A stretch of DNA of 64,000 nt from Pseudoalteromonas piratica (GTDB lineage Bacteria; Pseudomonadota; Gammaproteobacteria; Enterobacterales; Alteromonadaceae). Positions 1 through 8,884 of the stretch are shown here, piece by piece. The DNA lies in NCBI RefSeq assembly GCF_000788395.1, contig NZ_CP009888.1, positions 3,133,499 to 3,197,498 on the forward strand. Direction: 5' to 3'. Every line of letters begins with the position of its first letter. The stretch's first letter is position 1. The translations under genes and the position numbers were made by a program. The notes under the pieces were generated by a model. It saw only the letters and a program-made list of their open reading frames with translations. It searched no databases and had not been told where the DNA came from.

Positions 1-741
1 GATACTGCTCGCGTAATTTCATCATACGCTGATGCCGTTGCAATGCGTCATCCAGAAGCACATTCCGTTGCAGAATTTGCCAGTGGCTCAACCGTACCTG
101 TACTTAATGGCGGTGACGGTCCAAATGAACACCCGACCCAAGCACTGCTTGACTTATTAACTATTGATAAAGAGCTTGCTCGTTTTGATCGTAAAATCGA
201 CGGTATGCACATTGCCCTTGTAGGTGATTTAAAATATGGTCGCACTGTACATTCACTGTCAAAGCTTTTATGTCACTATAAAGATATCAAGTTTTCACTT
301 GTTGCTCCTGATGGTTTACAAATGCCAGATTACATTGTTGATGCTGTCACCAATGCCGGTCACCAGATTGAGCTTGTTAACCAAATGGAAGGCAACCTTG
401 CTGCCGACATTGTGTATCAAACACGTATTCAAGAAGAGCGCTTCCCATCTCAAGAAGAAGCAAATAAATACCGCGGTGGCTTCCGCATTAGCCAAGCGAT
501 TTATGATGCTCACTGCAAACCAAACTCAGTATTGATGCACCCACTGCCGCGCGACAGCCGTGGTGATGCCAATGAGCTTGATAACGACTTAAACAGTAAC
601 GATAACCTAGCGATTTTCCGTCAAGTACAAAATGGTGTACTGGTACGTATGGCGCTGTTTGCATTAACGCTAGGTGTTGACGGTCTCGTCGACAAATATG
701 AAACCGAAGTGCCATGGTTTAGCCGTAAGCAAAATACCTAA
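1..741 (+). CDS. pyrB: Aspartate carbamoyltransferase, C-terminal part (5' truncated by window)
   Basis: Catalytic chain of aspartate transcarbamoylase, which makes N-carbamoyl-aspartate from carbamoyl phosphate and aspartate in cytoplasmic pyrimidine synthesis. The reading frame is open from base 1, so the N-terminal carbamoyl-phosphate domain is mostly outside the window. Visible family motifs are MRHP near the window start, HPTQALLDL (substrate-binding loop) and MHPLPR near the C terminus. About 246 residues are visible of the roughly 310 or more usual for the family. No pyrI-like regulatory chain follows; hemL starts 18 bases after the stop. Identity is secure; only the start is missing. 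Confidence 0.95.
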   Translation, partial: DTARVISSYADAVAMRHPEAHSVAEFASGSTVPVLNGGDGPNEHPTQALLDLLTIDKELARFDRKIDGMHIALVGDLKYGRTVHSLSKLLCHYKDIKFSLVAPDGLQMPDYIVDAVTNAGHQIELVNQMEGNLAADIVYQTRIQEERFPSQEEANKYRGGFRISQAIYDAHCKPNSVLMHPLPRDSRGDANELDNDLNSNDNLAIFRQVQNGVLVRMALFALTLGVDGLVDKYETEVPWFSRKQNT

Positions 742-759
742 TCTTATTTGGAACAAATG

Positions 760-2040
760 ATGACAATTAGCCAAGATTTATTTGATAGAGCACAAGCTTC
801 TATCCCAGGTGGTGTGAACTCACCGGTGCGTGCATTTAATGGTGTAGGTGGTACACCACGGTTTATTACAAAAGCCGAAGGCGCATTTACCTATGACGCT
901 GACAATAACAAGTATATTGACTATGTTGGTTCTTGGGGACCAATGATTTTAGGCCACAATCACAGCGCGATTAAGCAAGCTGTATTGGAAGCTGTAGAAA
1001 ACGGTTTAAGCTACGGTGCTCCCACTGAAACTGAAATCCTAATGGCCGAAAAAGTAAAAGCACTTGTGCCATCAATCGAAAAAGTGCGCATGGTAAGTTC
1101 GGGTACCGAAGCAACCATGAGTGCTATTCGTCTTGCCCGTGGTTTTACCGGCAAAGATAAAATCTTAAAGTTTGAAGGCTGTTACCATGGTCACGCTGAT
1201 TCACTACTGGTAAAAGCAGGTTCTGGTGCACTGACCATGGGCGTGCCGAACTCACCGGGTATTCCTGAAGATTTTGCCAAGCATACGCTGACTGTATCGT
1301 TTAACAAACTTGATGAAGTAAAAGAGATCTTCGCAAAATTCGGTGAGGATATCGCGTGTATCATCGTTGAACCTGTTGCAGGTAACATGAACTGCATCCC
1401 ACCCGTTGCTGGCTTCTTAGAAGGGTTACGTGCTATCTGTGATGAGTACAAATCAGTGCTTATTTTTGATGAAGTAATGACTGGTTTCCGCGTTGCAAAA
1501 GGCGGTGCACAAGCGTATTACAACATTACACCTGATTTAACCTGTTTAGGTAAAGTGATTGGTGGCGGTATGCCGGTAGGTGCATTTGGTGGTAAAACTG
1601 AAATCATGGATTACATCGCACCTGTTGGCCCAGTATATCAAGCAGGTACGCTTTCAGGTAATCCAATTGCCATGGCAGCAGGCTTAAAAGCCCTTGAGCT
1701 GCTAGATATTGACGGTCTTCATGATGAATTAGAAGCAAAAAGTAAGCGTATTTGTGAAGGCTTTAAAGCTGCTGCTGAAAAAGCAGGCATTCCGCTTACC
1801 ACCAACTACGCTGGCGGCATGTATGGTTTCTTCTTTACATCTGAAGAAACAGTAACCACTTACCAGCAAGCGACAGAATGTGACTTAGAACGCTTTAAAA
1901 AGTTCTTCCACTTAATGCTTGATGAAGGCGTATACCTTGCGCCAAGTGCTTTTGAAGCTGGCTTTGTGTCAACCGCACATGGTGATGCTGAAATTGACGC
2001 TACCATTGCAGCTGCAGAGCGCGCATTCGCTAAACTGTAA
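760..2040 (+). CDS. hemL: Glutamate-1-semialdehyde 2,1-aminomutase
   Basis: PLP enzyme that converts glutamate-1-semialdehyde to 5-aminolevulinate, the committed precursor of haem in the C5 pathway; cytoplasmic dimer. The whole 426-residue protein follows the family, with [10 protein letters not shown] near the N terminus, [10 protein letters not shown] (cofactor phosphate binding), FDEVMTGFR and the PLP lysine in [13 protein letters not shown] chose ATG 760 over TTG 748 and ATG 757: GGAA at 750-753 is then six bases away, and the PLP lysine falls at residue 265, the same number as in the E. coli enzyme. The gene is close behind pyrB and may be read from the same transcript. It is followed by a strong terminator. 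Confidence 0.95.
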   Translation: MTISQDLFDRAQASIPGGVNSPVRAFNGVGGTPRFITKAEGAFTYDADNNKYIDYVGSWGPMILGHNHSAIKQAVLEAVENGLSYGAPTETEILMAEKVKALVPSIEKVRMVSSGTEATMSAIRLARGFTGKDKILKFEGCYHGHADSLLVKAGSGALTMGVPNSPGIPEDFAKHTLTVSFNKLDEVKEIFAKFGEDIACIIVEPVAGNMNCIPPVAGFLEGLRAICDEYKSVLIFDEVMTGFRVAKGGAQAYYNITPDLTCLGKVIGGGMPVGAFGGKTEIMDYIAPVGPVYQAGTLSGNPIAMAAGLKALELLDIDGLHDELEAKSKRICEGFKAAAEKAGIPLTTNYAGGMYGFFFTSEETVTTYQQATECDLERFKKFFHLMLDEGVYLAPSAFEAGFVSTAHGDAEIDATIAAAERAFAKL

Positions 2041-2065
2041 GCTGAGTAAAAGTATTGAATAAACT

Positions 2066-2092
2066 AAACCACGCAAATGCGTGGTTTTTTTT
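2066..2092 (+). terminator. Rho-independent terminator after hemL
   Basis: Perfect 9-bp stem AAACCACGC / GCGTGGTTT around an AAAT loop, running into a T tract. It lies 25 bases after the hemL stop. A longer reading frame for the next gene would begin inside this hairpin, which argues against that start. Confidence 0.9.
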
Positions 2093-2164
2093 GAACAAAA
2101 AAAGGCAAAAACCCGTTCTTATTATAAACTTATACCACTGCGCTACTTAACAGGACCTGAGTTT

Positions 2165-3994
2165 ATGCCACAACCCAATGCCTTTCTTCTTCCCGCTGTC
2201 AGTTTAATGGGAAAATTAAACTACTCTAAAAAAATTGTTGTGGTGGTATGTGTTTTACTGATCCCTTTGGCAATCAGTTTGATTTTTTTAAATGTGCAAT
2301 TGAATAATCAGATAACACAGCATCAAAGAGAATTAACCGGGCTGAAGAATTATGTGCCTTTATTACAAGCAGTAACGGATAATGATCTTAGTAAAGTAGT
2401 CCCCAACGACTTTAATATATCAACAGACAACGTTATAGATTCCCTTAATAAAATTTCGATAAAAAGTCATCTTGCCACTGATAACGACTTAGCAAGCAAC
2501 TTTTTAAATCGCACCATTGTGGATGACTTTCCATTACTTGTTGCAAACTTTTATGCTGTAAAAGAAGCTACTGATACTGTTATAAGTAGTGGTAGCTTTA
2601 CCCCGGATACATTTATTCAGCTGTCCAATCAAAATAAAGCGCTGCCAAATTTTATTAGTAATCTTGAAAGTAAAGTGATGGTTGCAATGACTCATCACGC
2701 ACCAACCAAAATTACTTTACAAAGTACTGTTGATGACACCAAAAGATCTCTGCTCAACTATCATAAAGTAATTAAGCAACAAGTACTCGACCCCGACTCC
2801 ATCGCACTATCGCGCTCGCAATTTACCGAGCTTAATAGCAACACCATCGCCAGCTTAGAAAACTTCACAAATACACTACTACCACATTTAACACAAAAAG
2901 TAAGTCAGCAGATGGCCGACGCGAAATTTATTCGTAATAGTGTGCTCGCTGCTTCAATTATTTTTATAGTGTTAGCACTTTATTTAGTCGCAGGTTTTTA
3001 TTTTGCTGTGGTCCGTACCCTCTCTCGACTATCAAGCACTGTGAGTGAAGCAGCGAGTGGCTCGCTGAATATTGAGGTAAATCTCGAAAGCGATGATGAG
3101 TTAGCGGCAATTGGCCACCAAATTAATTTTATGTTGAAACAATTTGCTGAGCTCGTTGAACAATCACAGCACGCGGCACTCGAACTTAATCAAGCGACGA
3201 CCTTATTAGCAGACGCAAGTGATGCAAGCCGTCAAGATGCAATTCAACAAGAGCAAAAAATAGCTGAAATTTCAAGCCAACTGAGTGACATGAGTAGTTC
3301 TGCACAAGCTGTTGAACAACAAGCCACTGATGCACAAACCTTAGCAAAAGAAGCAAGTATTCATGTGCAGCAAGGCAGCCAAAATACCCTCAATTTAAGC
3401 CAACATATGGCAGAACTACAATTGGATTTTAAACAGAGCCAAGCAGCCCTCAATAAGCTTGCTGAAGACACCCAGAACATCAGTAATGTTAGCGTCGCAA
3501 TCAGTGAAATAGCTGATCAAACTAACTTACTTGCACTTAATGCTGCGATTGAAGCTGCCCGTGCAGGTGAACAAGGCAGAGGTTTTGCGGTAGTAGCAGA
3601 CGAAGTAAGAACCCTTGCTGCTCGTACCCAACAACAAACGCAAGAAATTCACACCATTGTCAGTACCTTACAGGTGGCTGCGCAAGATACCCAAAACAAA
3701 ATGCAAAACAGCGTAGATAAAATGGAACTGGGTGTTGAACAAGCTAATCAAACACGTGATATTCTGGCCGATGCAGAGCAAGATATGCAGTCAATCGATC
3801 GCTCTGGTGCGGCAATCATGGATCAAGCAAGCTTGCAAACCAGTAGCACATTAAATGTGGTGACTCGCAGCGATGAAATCAGCCAATTAGCACAGCATAG
3901 CTTAAGTTCGGCCCAAAGCACTGCATCTGAAGCAAATCACATTTTACAAATTGCCAATAAACTAAAACAGTCTCTGGGACAATTTAAGCTCTAA
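2165..3994 (+). CDS. Methyl-accepting chemotaxis protein
   Basis: Transmembrane chemoreceptor of 609 residues that signals to CheA/CheW. In order: a membrane segment (about residues 23-45), a roughly 230-residue periplasmic sensor region of no recognised class, a second membrane segment ([15 protein letters not shown]), a HAMP domain, and a long alpha-helical cytoplasmic domain with the signature hairpin tip [18 protein letters not shown] followed by [15 protein letters not shown] 2165 is preceded by AGGA at good distance; an upstream in-frame GTG at 2081 lies inside the hemL terminator and is rejected. No CheR/CheB-docking pentapeptide is visible at the C terminus (it ends LGQFKL). The ligand cannot be told from sequence. 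Convergent with mrcB, 15 bases apart. Confidence 0.9.
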   Translation: MPQPNAFLLPAVSLMGKLNYSKKIVVVVCVLLIPLAISLIFLNVQLNNQITQHQRELTGLKNYVPLLQAVTDNDLSKVVPNDFNISTDNVIDSLNKISIKSHLATDNDLASNFLNRTIVDDFPLLVANFYAVKEATDTVISSGSFTPDTFIQLSNQNKALPNFISNLESKVMVAMTHHAPTKITLQSTVDDTKRSLLNYHKVIKQQVLDPDSIALSRSQFTELNSNTIASLENFTNTLLPHLTQKVSQQMADAKFIRNSVLAASIIFIVLALYLVAGFYFAVVRTLSRLSSTVSEAASGSLNIEVNLESDDELAAIGHQINFMLKQFAELVEQSQHAALELNQATTLLADASDASRQDAIQQEQKIAEISSQLSDMSSSAQAVEQQATDAQTLAKEASIHVQQGSQNTLNLSQHMAELQLDFKQSQAALNKLAEDTQNISNVSVAISEIADQTNLLALNAAIEAARAGEQGRGFAVVADEVRTLAARTQQQTQEIHTIVSTLQVAAQDTQNKMQNSVDKMELGVEQANQTRDILADAEQDMQSIDRSGAAIMDQASLQTSSTLNVVTRSDEISQLAQHSLSSAQSTASEANHILQIANKLKQSLGQFKL

Positions 3995-4009
3995 TTCACA
4001 GATAACGCA

Positions 4010-6322
4010 CTACTGACAACGCGGTCGTGCGTCAAACTGTTCCGCTGGTATTGGTAATTTAAGTACCGTGCCACAACCCGGTGGAGCCTGTTTACCTGTT
4101 TCGGTATTCACAAATGCCCACTTAATTGATGGCGGCCTTGGTGTCGCAATTGATTCAGGGTTAAGCTGTCTTAAATAACGAATATACAGTTCAAGTGCCC
4201 CTACACTTCCGGTGAGTTTGGTCGGTTTATTATCATCACGCCCAACCCAAGTAACCGTTACCGTATTCTGATCAAACCCAGCATACCAGCTATCACGCAA
4301 GTTGTTGGTTGAGCCCGTTTTACCCGCTAGCTGAATGGTTGGAAAATGCAATTTCAAGCGTTTTGCAGTTCCTTCTCGAGTCACTTTTTGCATAGCGTAT
4401 TTAGTCATATAACTAGTCGCAGGTGAAAAACGCCTTTGGGGTTTACTTTGATGTTGATAGATTAATTCGCCTACTGCGTTGGTGATCGCAGCAACAGAGG
4501 TAATTTTGCGATAATCACCATCAAAGGCAATCGTAGAGTACATTTGTGCGACATCGATTGGCGATAACTCTTGTGCACCTAACAATAAGGATGGATACTG
4601 ATTTATCGTCTGATCTATTCCCAAACGTTTAATTGATTGCGTCACCGCTGGTAACCCAAGATCTAAACCAACTGCCACAGCTGGCAGATTGACACTCTTG
4701 CTGAACGCTTGGTAAAGCGGCATTTTACCACGGAATTTTTGGTCGAAATTAGACGGCGACCAAGTATGACCAGACTCGTTGCTAATTTCCATCGGTTCAT
4801 CATCAACTAAACTGCCTAACGTATATTTACCTGATTCGAATGCTGTCATATAAATTGCTGGTTTAATTAACGAACCGATATTTCGTTTGGTATCTAACGC
4901 GCGATTAAAACCATTAAAGTCACTATCGCGAGCACCAACTAAAGCTGACACCCCACCGTATTTAACATTTACTGACAACATTGCAGCTTCAAGTTTGGCA
5001 GTCGACTTTAAGCGCTCTAAATAGGGTAAACAACTCTCAAACGAGCTTTCCATCGCTGCTTGTTTTTGTAAATCAAAGTACGTAAATACACGCACACCCG
5101 CGTCAATTGTATCTTTTGAATTCAGAATATCTTTTAGTTCACGGCGTACCAAATCCATATAACCAGGATGCTGGTTGATATCAAATCGCGACAATGGCTC
5201 AATTTTAATATCACGAGCAAGTGCAAGTTTATAACTCTTAGTTGAAATTAAGCCATTTTCAGCCATTAAACGCAGCACTAAATCACGCCTTTCCATTGTG
5301 CGCTCTTTAAAGCGGCGCGGATTGTAGTAACTCGGCCCTTTAACCATCGCAACTAATAAGGCAACTTGGTCATACTCAATTTCATTTAATGGTTTACCAA
5401 AATAAAATTCACTGGCCAAGCCAAAGCCATGTACTCCCTGAGAACGTGATTGCCCAAGGTATACTTCGTTTAAATACGCTTCTAAAATTTCATCTTTGCT
5501 GTATCTGAAATCTAAAGTCAAAGCAATTAACGCCTCATTAATCTTACGTGTCAGAGTACGTTCACGACTTAAATAGAAGTTTTTAGCCAACTGCTGAGTC
5601 AGTGTACTACCACCTTGTACAGTCCGCCCTGCGCGAATATTAGCGACAAGCGCGCGCACAATTGACCAAACTGACACGCCGTGATGTTGATAAAAATCAC
5701 GGTCTTCAACCAGCAGTAAGGTTTCTTGTACTACTTTGGGAATATTGCTTAGCGGTACAAATTCTCGATCTTGTTTGGTTTCATTTGCCAAACGCGCCAA
5801 TTGCACTGGCTCTAAGCGCGCCATAGTAAGGTTTTCACCTTGTTCGCCTTTAATGGCTGCAAGCTTTTTCGGGCCAAATATCAGGTCAAAACCTGTTTGC
5901 TGCTCAACACCATCATAAAATTCAAAGGCGCGACGATAAATACGAATTGAGTTTCCTTTGATCACATATTGGCCAGTATTATTGATACGGTTAACTTCTG
6001 AATAGTTAAGACGCTGCAGTTCCCATATCACTTCATCTTTAGATAGATATTGCCCGGGATAAAACGTCATTGCACGGGCATAGATTTGCGCAGGCAATTG
6101 CCACTTGTTGCCTTCAAACTTGCGACTTATTTTGCTGTCTAAATAAATCAAATAAAGTGCTAACGCTACACACAAGCCAATGCCAAGCTTGAACGAGAAA
6201 ATAGCAGCACGCTTTAAAAAACTAGGTTTTTTAGGCGCTTTTCCTTTTCTTTTGGTACTCGCTTTACGTTTTTTAGTCGATTTTGAGGCTGTCGTTTTAG
6301 CTGGTTTCTTTTTATCTGTCAT
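4010..6322 (-). CDS. mrcB: Penicillin-binding protein 1B (bifunctional transglycosylase/transpeptidase)
   Basis: Class A PBP that polymerises lipid II and cross-links peptidoglycan; inner membrane, catalytic part periplasmic. 770 residues. A Lys/Arg-rich cytoplasmic tail is followed by one membrane segment (residues about 40-63), a UB2H-like region, the glycosyltransferase family 51 domain with EDRDFYQHHGVS and GGSTLTQQLAKN, and a transpeptidase domain with SLIK (active serine), SVN and KTGS. The order and length match E. coli PBP1b rather than PBP1a. The start is the ATG before the basic stretch. No lpoB-like gene is adjacent. Monocistronic in this window. Confidence 0.93.
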   Translation of the reverse strand: MTDKKKPAKTTASKSTKKRKASTKRKGKAPKKPSFLKRAAIFSFKLGIGLCVALALYLIYLDSKISRKFEGNKWQLPAQIYARAMTFYPGQYLSKDEVIWELQRLNYSEVNRINNTGQYVIKGNSIRIYRRAFEFYDGVEQQTGFDLIFGPKKLAAIKGEQGENLTMARLEPVQLARLANETKQDREFVPLSNIPKVVQETLLLVEDRDFYQHHGVSVWSIVRALVANIRAGRTVQGGSTLTQQLAKNFYLSRERTLTRKINEALIALTLDFRYSKDEILEAYLNEVYLGQSRSQGVHGFGLASEFYFGKPLNEIEYDQVALLVAMVKGPSYYNPRRFKERTMERRDLVLRLMAENGLISTKSYKLALARDIKIEPLSRFDINQHPGYMDLVRRELKDILNSKDTIDAGVRVFTYFDLQKQAAMESSFESCLPYLERLKSTAKLEAAMLSVNVKYGGVSALVGARDSDFNGFNRALDTKRNIGSLIKPAIYMTAFESGKYTLGSLVDDEPMEISNESGHTWSPSNFDQKFRGKMPLYQAFSKSVNLPAVAVGLDLGLPAVTQSIKRLGIDQTINQYPSLLLGAQELSPIDVAQMYSTIAFDGDYRKITSVAAITNAVGELIYQHQSKPQRRFSPATSYMTKYAMQKVTREGTAKRLKLHFPTIQLAGKTGSTNNLRDSWYAGFDQNTVTVTWVGRDDNKPTKLTGSVGALELYIRYLRQLNPESIATPRPPSIKWAFVNTETGKQAPPGCGTVLKLPIPAEQFDARPRCQ

Positions 6323-6536
6323 TGCGCATAGAGTTGAGAAAAATCGTCTTTATCATACCGATTTTTATATCGTATTTCATTGCTAATACTAGGTTAAAAC
6401 GCCATTATAATATGATGTTATTCTTTGTTGTTTATAAAGCCTTCAATGTTTACTGAAACGTTAATGCAACAATCAAATGTAACTGCAACGAAGTATCCCA
6501 TGATAAAAATCTTGATATAAAACCAAAAGGCTAGCG

Positions 6537-7589
6537 ATGAAATACACACAATTAGGCAGCTCAAACATTAATGTGTCACGTGTTTGTTTAGGCACCATGA
6601 CATGGGGTGTGCAAAATAACCAACACGATGCAGATCAGCAAATTGCTTTTGCTAGCGAATGCGGCATCAATTTTATGGATACAGCCGAAATGTACGCTGT
6701 TCCACCTACACCAGAGACATATGGTAAAACTGAAGAGATCATCGGTAACTACTTTGCCAAAAACCCACAAAAACGAAACAACTGGGTGGTTGCCACAAAA
6801 ATAGCTGGCAATGGTTTACCTTGGATCAGAAACGCCACAAACATTACTGGCCAGGCAGTAATTAACGCCGTTGATGCGTCTTTAAAACGCTTACAAATCG
6901 ATACCATTGATGTTTACCAATTGCATTGGCCAAACCGTACTTCACCACACTTTGCAAAGCATAGACCAAATCAAATCAGCTTCTCAAATGTGGATACCAA
7001 AGAACACAAAGCGCAAATGTTAGATATTTTACAGGGACTTGAACACTGTATTAAAGCCGGAAAAATCCGCCATTATGGCCTTTCGGATGACACGACTTGG
7101 GGTATTCATACTTTTATTGAACTTGCCAAAGAACATAACTTGCCAAGACCAGTATCGATTCAAAATGAGTTTAATTTACTGCACGCAAAAGATTGGCCAT
7201 ATTTAATTGAACATTGTGTACATGAAGAGATTGCTTATCTACCTTGGTCACCATTAGCCACCGGGATGCTGAGTGGTAAATACTTGAATAATGCAAGACC
7301 AGAAGGCAGTCGTTGGACATTAATGCAACGTAATGGCTTATTTAGGAATACCGAATTTGCGCAGCAAGCTGTTGCTGAATATTGTCAACTTGCCAACCAG
7401 TTAGGCATCACGCCAAGTCAGTTGGCACTTGCATGGTGCGATCAAGTTGATGGTGTAACGTCAACCATTATTGGCGCAACCACCCAAGAACAATTACAAG
7501 AAAACATTGCAGCATTTCAGCTCAATTTACCCTCAGACTTTATGGCTCGAGTAGACGAGATTTGGCGTAAATACCCACTACCTTACTAG
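6537..7589 (+). CDS. tas: NADP(H)-dependent aldo-keto reductase, Tas-like
   Basis: Cytoplasmic TIM-barrel oxidoreductase of 350 residues. The N terminus MKYTQLGSSNINVSRVCLGT and the motif NFMDTAEMYAVPP (catalytic Asp and Tyr of AKRs) match the E. coli Tas protein closely, including the long loop before KTEEIIGNYF. Later features are DVYQLHWPNR and the C-terminal cofactor-binding segment STIIGATTQEQL. ATG 6537 has AAAAGG seven bases upstream. The physiological substrate of Tas is not settled; in E. coli extra Tas relieves a tyrosine auxotrophy. The symbol is by similarity. Convergent with the next gene with one base between them. Confidence 0.85.
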   Translation: MKYTQLGSSNINVSRVCLGTMTWGVQNNQHDADQQIAFASECGINFMDTAEMYAVPPTPETYGKTEEIIGNYFAKNPQKRNNWVVATKIAGNGLPWIRNATNITGQAVINAVDASLKRLQIDTIDVYQLHWPNRTSPHFAKHRPNQISFSNVDTKEHKAQMLDILQGLEHCIKAGKIRHYGLSDDTTWGIHTFIELAKEHNLPRPVSIQNEFNLLHAKDWPYLIEHCVHEEIAYLPWSPLATGMLSGKYLNNARPEGSRWTLMQRNGLFRNTEFAQQAVAEYCQLANQLGITPSQLALAWCDQVDGVTSTIIGATTQEQLQENIAAFQLNLPSDFMARVDEIWRKYPLPY

Positions 7590-7590
7590 T

Positions 7591-8283
7591 CTACTTAAAA
7601 AGCGTAAGCACTAATTGCTTTAGAGTTACAGGCATCACTACAAACAACGCAACCCCAGATGCAAAGTCTGGGTTTGCCTTACAATAAAATGCGATTTCGG
7701 GCTTATTGCTCGCCAAAAATGATGCCAGTTCTTGCGCGCTGTAATTACTGCTGCGTCCGGTCTCAACTAAACACTTCGTTTTTGTATAAGCACTTTCAAA
7801 ACCAGAACCATTGAACTCATCAAACAACATTTGCTGACCAGCTACGCTTTGATTACTGGGATACGAGATTGCTACACGTTTTACAATAGCGCGGTACATT
7901 GCTGGGCTTAACATAGTATCAGCATAAAAAATTTGCTGCCAAGGGTGGGTTAACCAATATTTAAATGCTTGGCTAATTGAGAATGAAAGGGTGTTACCAC
8001 CTTTACGAAACTCCGGATAAAAACCCGCTGATGCGCGGATTAATACCTTTTTATTTGAGTGCTCAAACGTAAGTAAACAGTAACCAACAAGTTTTCCATC
8101 AAAGTAATAACACCTTAATGTCCGTTTAAATGATTTGGCATCGGCAAAGTATTTTTGATAATAATCATCGCTTGAAATACCTTTGAAGCAACTGGCAAAA
8201 ATTAATTTTAGCTCGTTAATTTGAGCATCGTTCAACCAGTTATTAGGCCAACTAAAATCTTTCGTCTGTTGAATAGTTCCCAC
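7591..8283 (-). CDS. Uncharacterised protein, possibly GNAT-like fold
   Basis: Soluble 230-residue protein without signal peptide or membrane segment. I do not recognise a named family. The stretch CYYFDGKLVGYCLLTFEH followed by a beta-strand-rich segment and FYPEFRKGGNTLS resembles the layout of an N-acetyltransferase (strand, turn, strand, then an acceptor-loop-like RKGG), but the canonical Q/RxxGxG/A loop is not clear. Treat the GNAT idea as a weak inference. It is divergent from the DUF3429 gene and convergent with tas. Confidence 0.6.
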   Translation of the reverse strand: MGTIQQTKDFSWPNNWLNDAQINELKLIFASCFKGISSDDYYQKYFADAKSFKRTLRCYYFDGKLVGYCLLTFEHSNKKVLIRASAGFYPEFRKGGNTLSFSISQAFKYWLTHPWQQIFYADTMLSPAMYRAIVKRVAISYPSNQSVAGQQMLFDEFNGSGFESAYTKTKCLVETGRSSNYSAQELASFLASNKPEIAFYCKANPDFASGVALFVVMPVTLKQLVLTLFK

Positions 8284-8426
8284 TTAACCGCCAAAGTAGA
8301 GTTTATACTCTAACCAGAATAACAAAGCCGGTTTATCTAAATCCATAATAAACTAAACAAAATTGCGTATTCTCGCGTACAATCATAACAAATACGCTCC
8401 ATTTACCTTAATTGCGAAGTATGTTT

Positions 8427-8843
8427 ATGTCTAAATACAACAATCAAACATTTTTGGGTTATCTTGGCCTTGTACCTTTTTTATTGTTAGTTGGTGCCCA
8501 CTTTTTATTTGAACACCCATTATTAGGCCAGGCGTTTTTGTTTTACAGCATTAGCATTATGAGTTTTGTTGCGGGTAGCTTATGGCGCACATCAAACACT
8601 AACAAGTTTAATTGGTTAGTCGTGTTACCAACAATACCGACGCTCGCACTTGCATTGTTCGATACTAAACTCGCCCTACTCTATTTAGGTGCGTGTTATG
8701 TGTTTATATTAGCGCTACAAAAGCGCACCGAAGACTGGCCTATTCTAGCGCCTGACTACCAACGTATGCGTGAACGTATTACGGGTGTTGTGTTGGTTTG
8801 TCACTTATTTTTTGCAGCTCAGCTGCATCACGCTGTGGTGTAA
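8427..8843 (+). CDS. DUF3429 family inner-membrane protein
   Basis: 138-residue, very hydrophobic protein with about four to five predicted membrane segments (LGLVPFLLLVGAHFLF, FLFYSISIMSFVAGSLW, WLVVLPTIPTLALALF, LALLYLGACYVFILAL, GVVLVCHLFFAAQL). The motif ISIMSFVAGSLWR and the spacing of helices fit the DUF3429 family, whose function is unknown. ATG 8427 is preferred over ATG 8421 because GAAG at 8416-8419 is then at a normal distance. Ends at a bidirectional terminator shared with hrpB. Confidence 0.8.
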   Translation: MSKYNNQTFLGYLGLVPFLLLVGAHFLFEHPLLGQAFLFYSISIMSFVAGSLWRTSNTNKFNWLVVLPTIPTLALALFDTKLALLYLGACYVFILALQKRTEDWPILAPDYQRMRERITGVVLVCHLFFAAQLHHAVV

Positions 8844-8852
8844 ATTTCAGCG

Positions 8853-8884
8853 AAAGAGCAGAGTGATGTTACATTCTGCTCTTT
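8853..8884. terminator. Bidirectional terminator between DUF3429 gene and hrpB
   Basis: Perfect 10-bp stem AAAGAGCAGA / TCTGCTCTTT with a 12-base loop. The hrpB stop codon (8869-8871) lies inside the loop. A-rich on the left and T-rich on the right, so it can serve both converging genes. Confidence 0.75.

Noticed and set aside
2081..2164. N-terminal extension of the chemoreceptor starting at GTG 2081
   Set aside because: That start lies inside the hemL terminator stem, and ATG 2165 has a proper ribosome site.
6447..6521. 24-codon frame upstream of the aldo-keto reductase
   Set aside because: No ribosome site and no recognisable peptide; it could be a leader, but nothing supports it.
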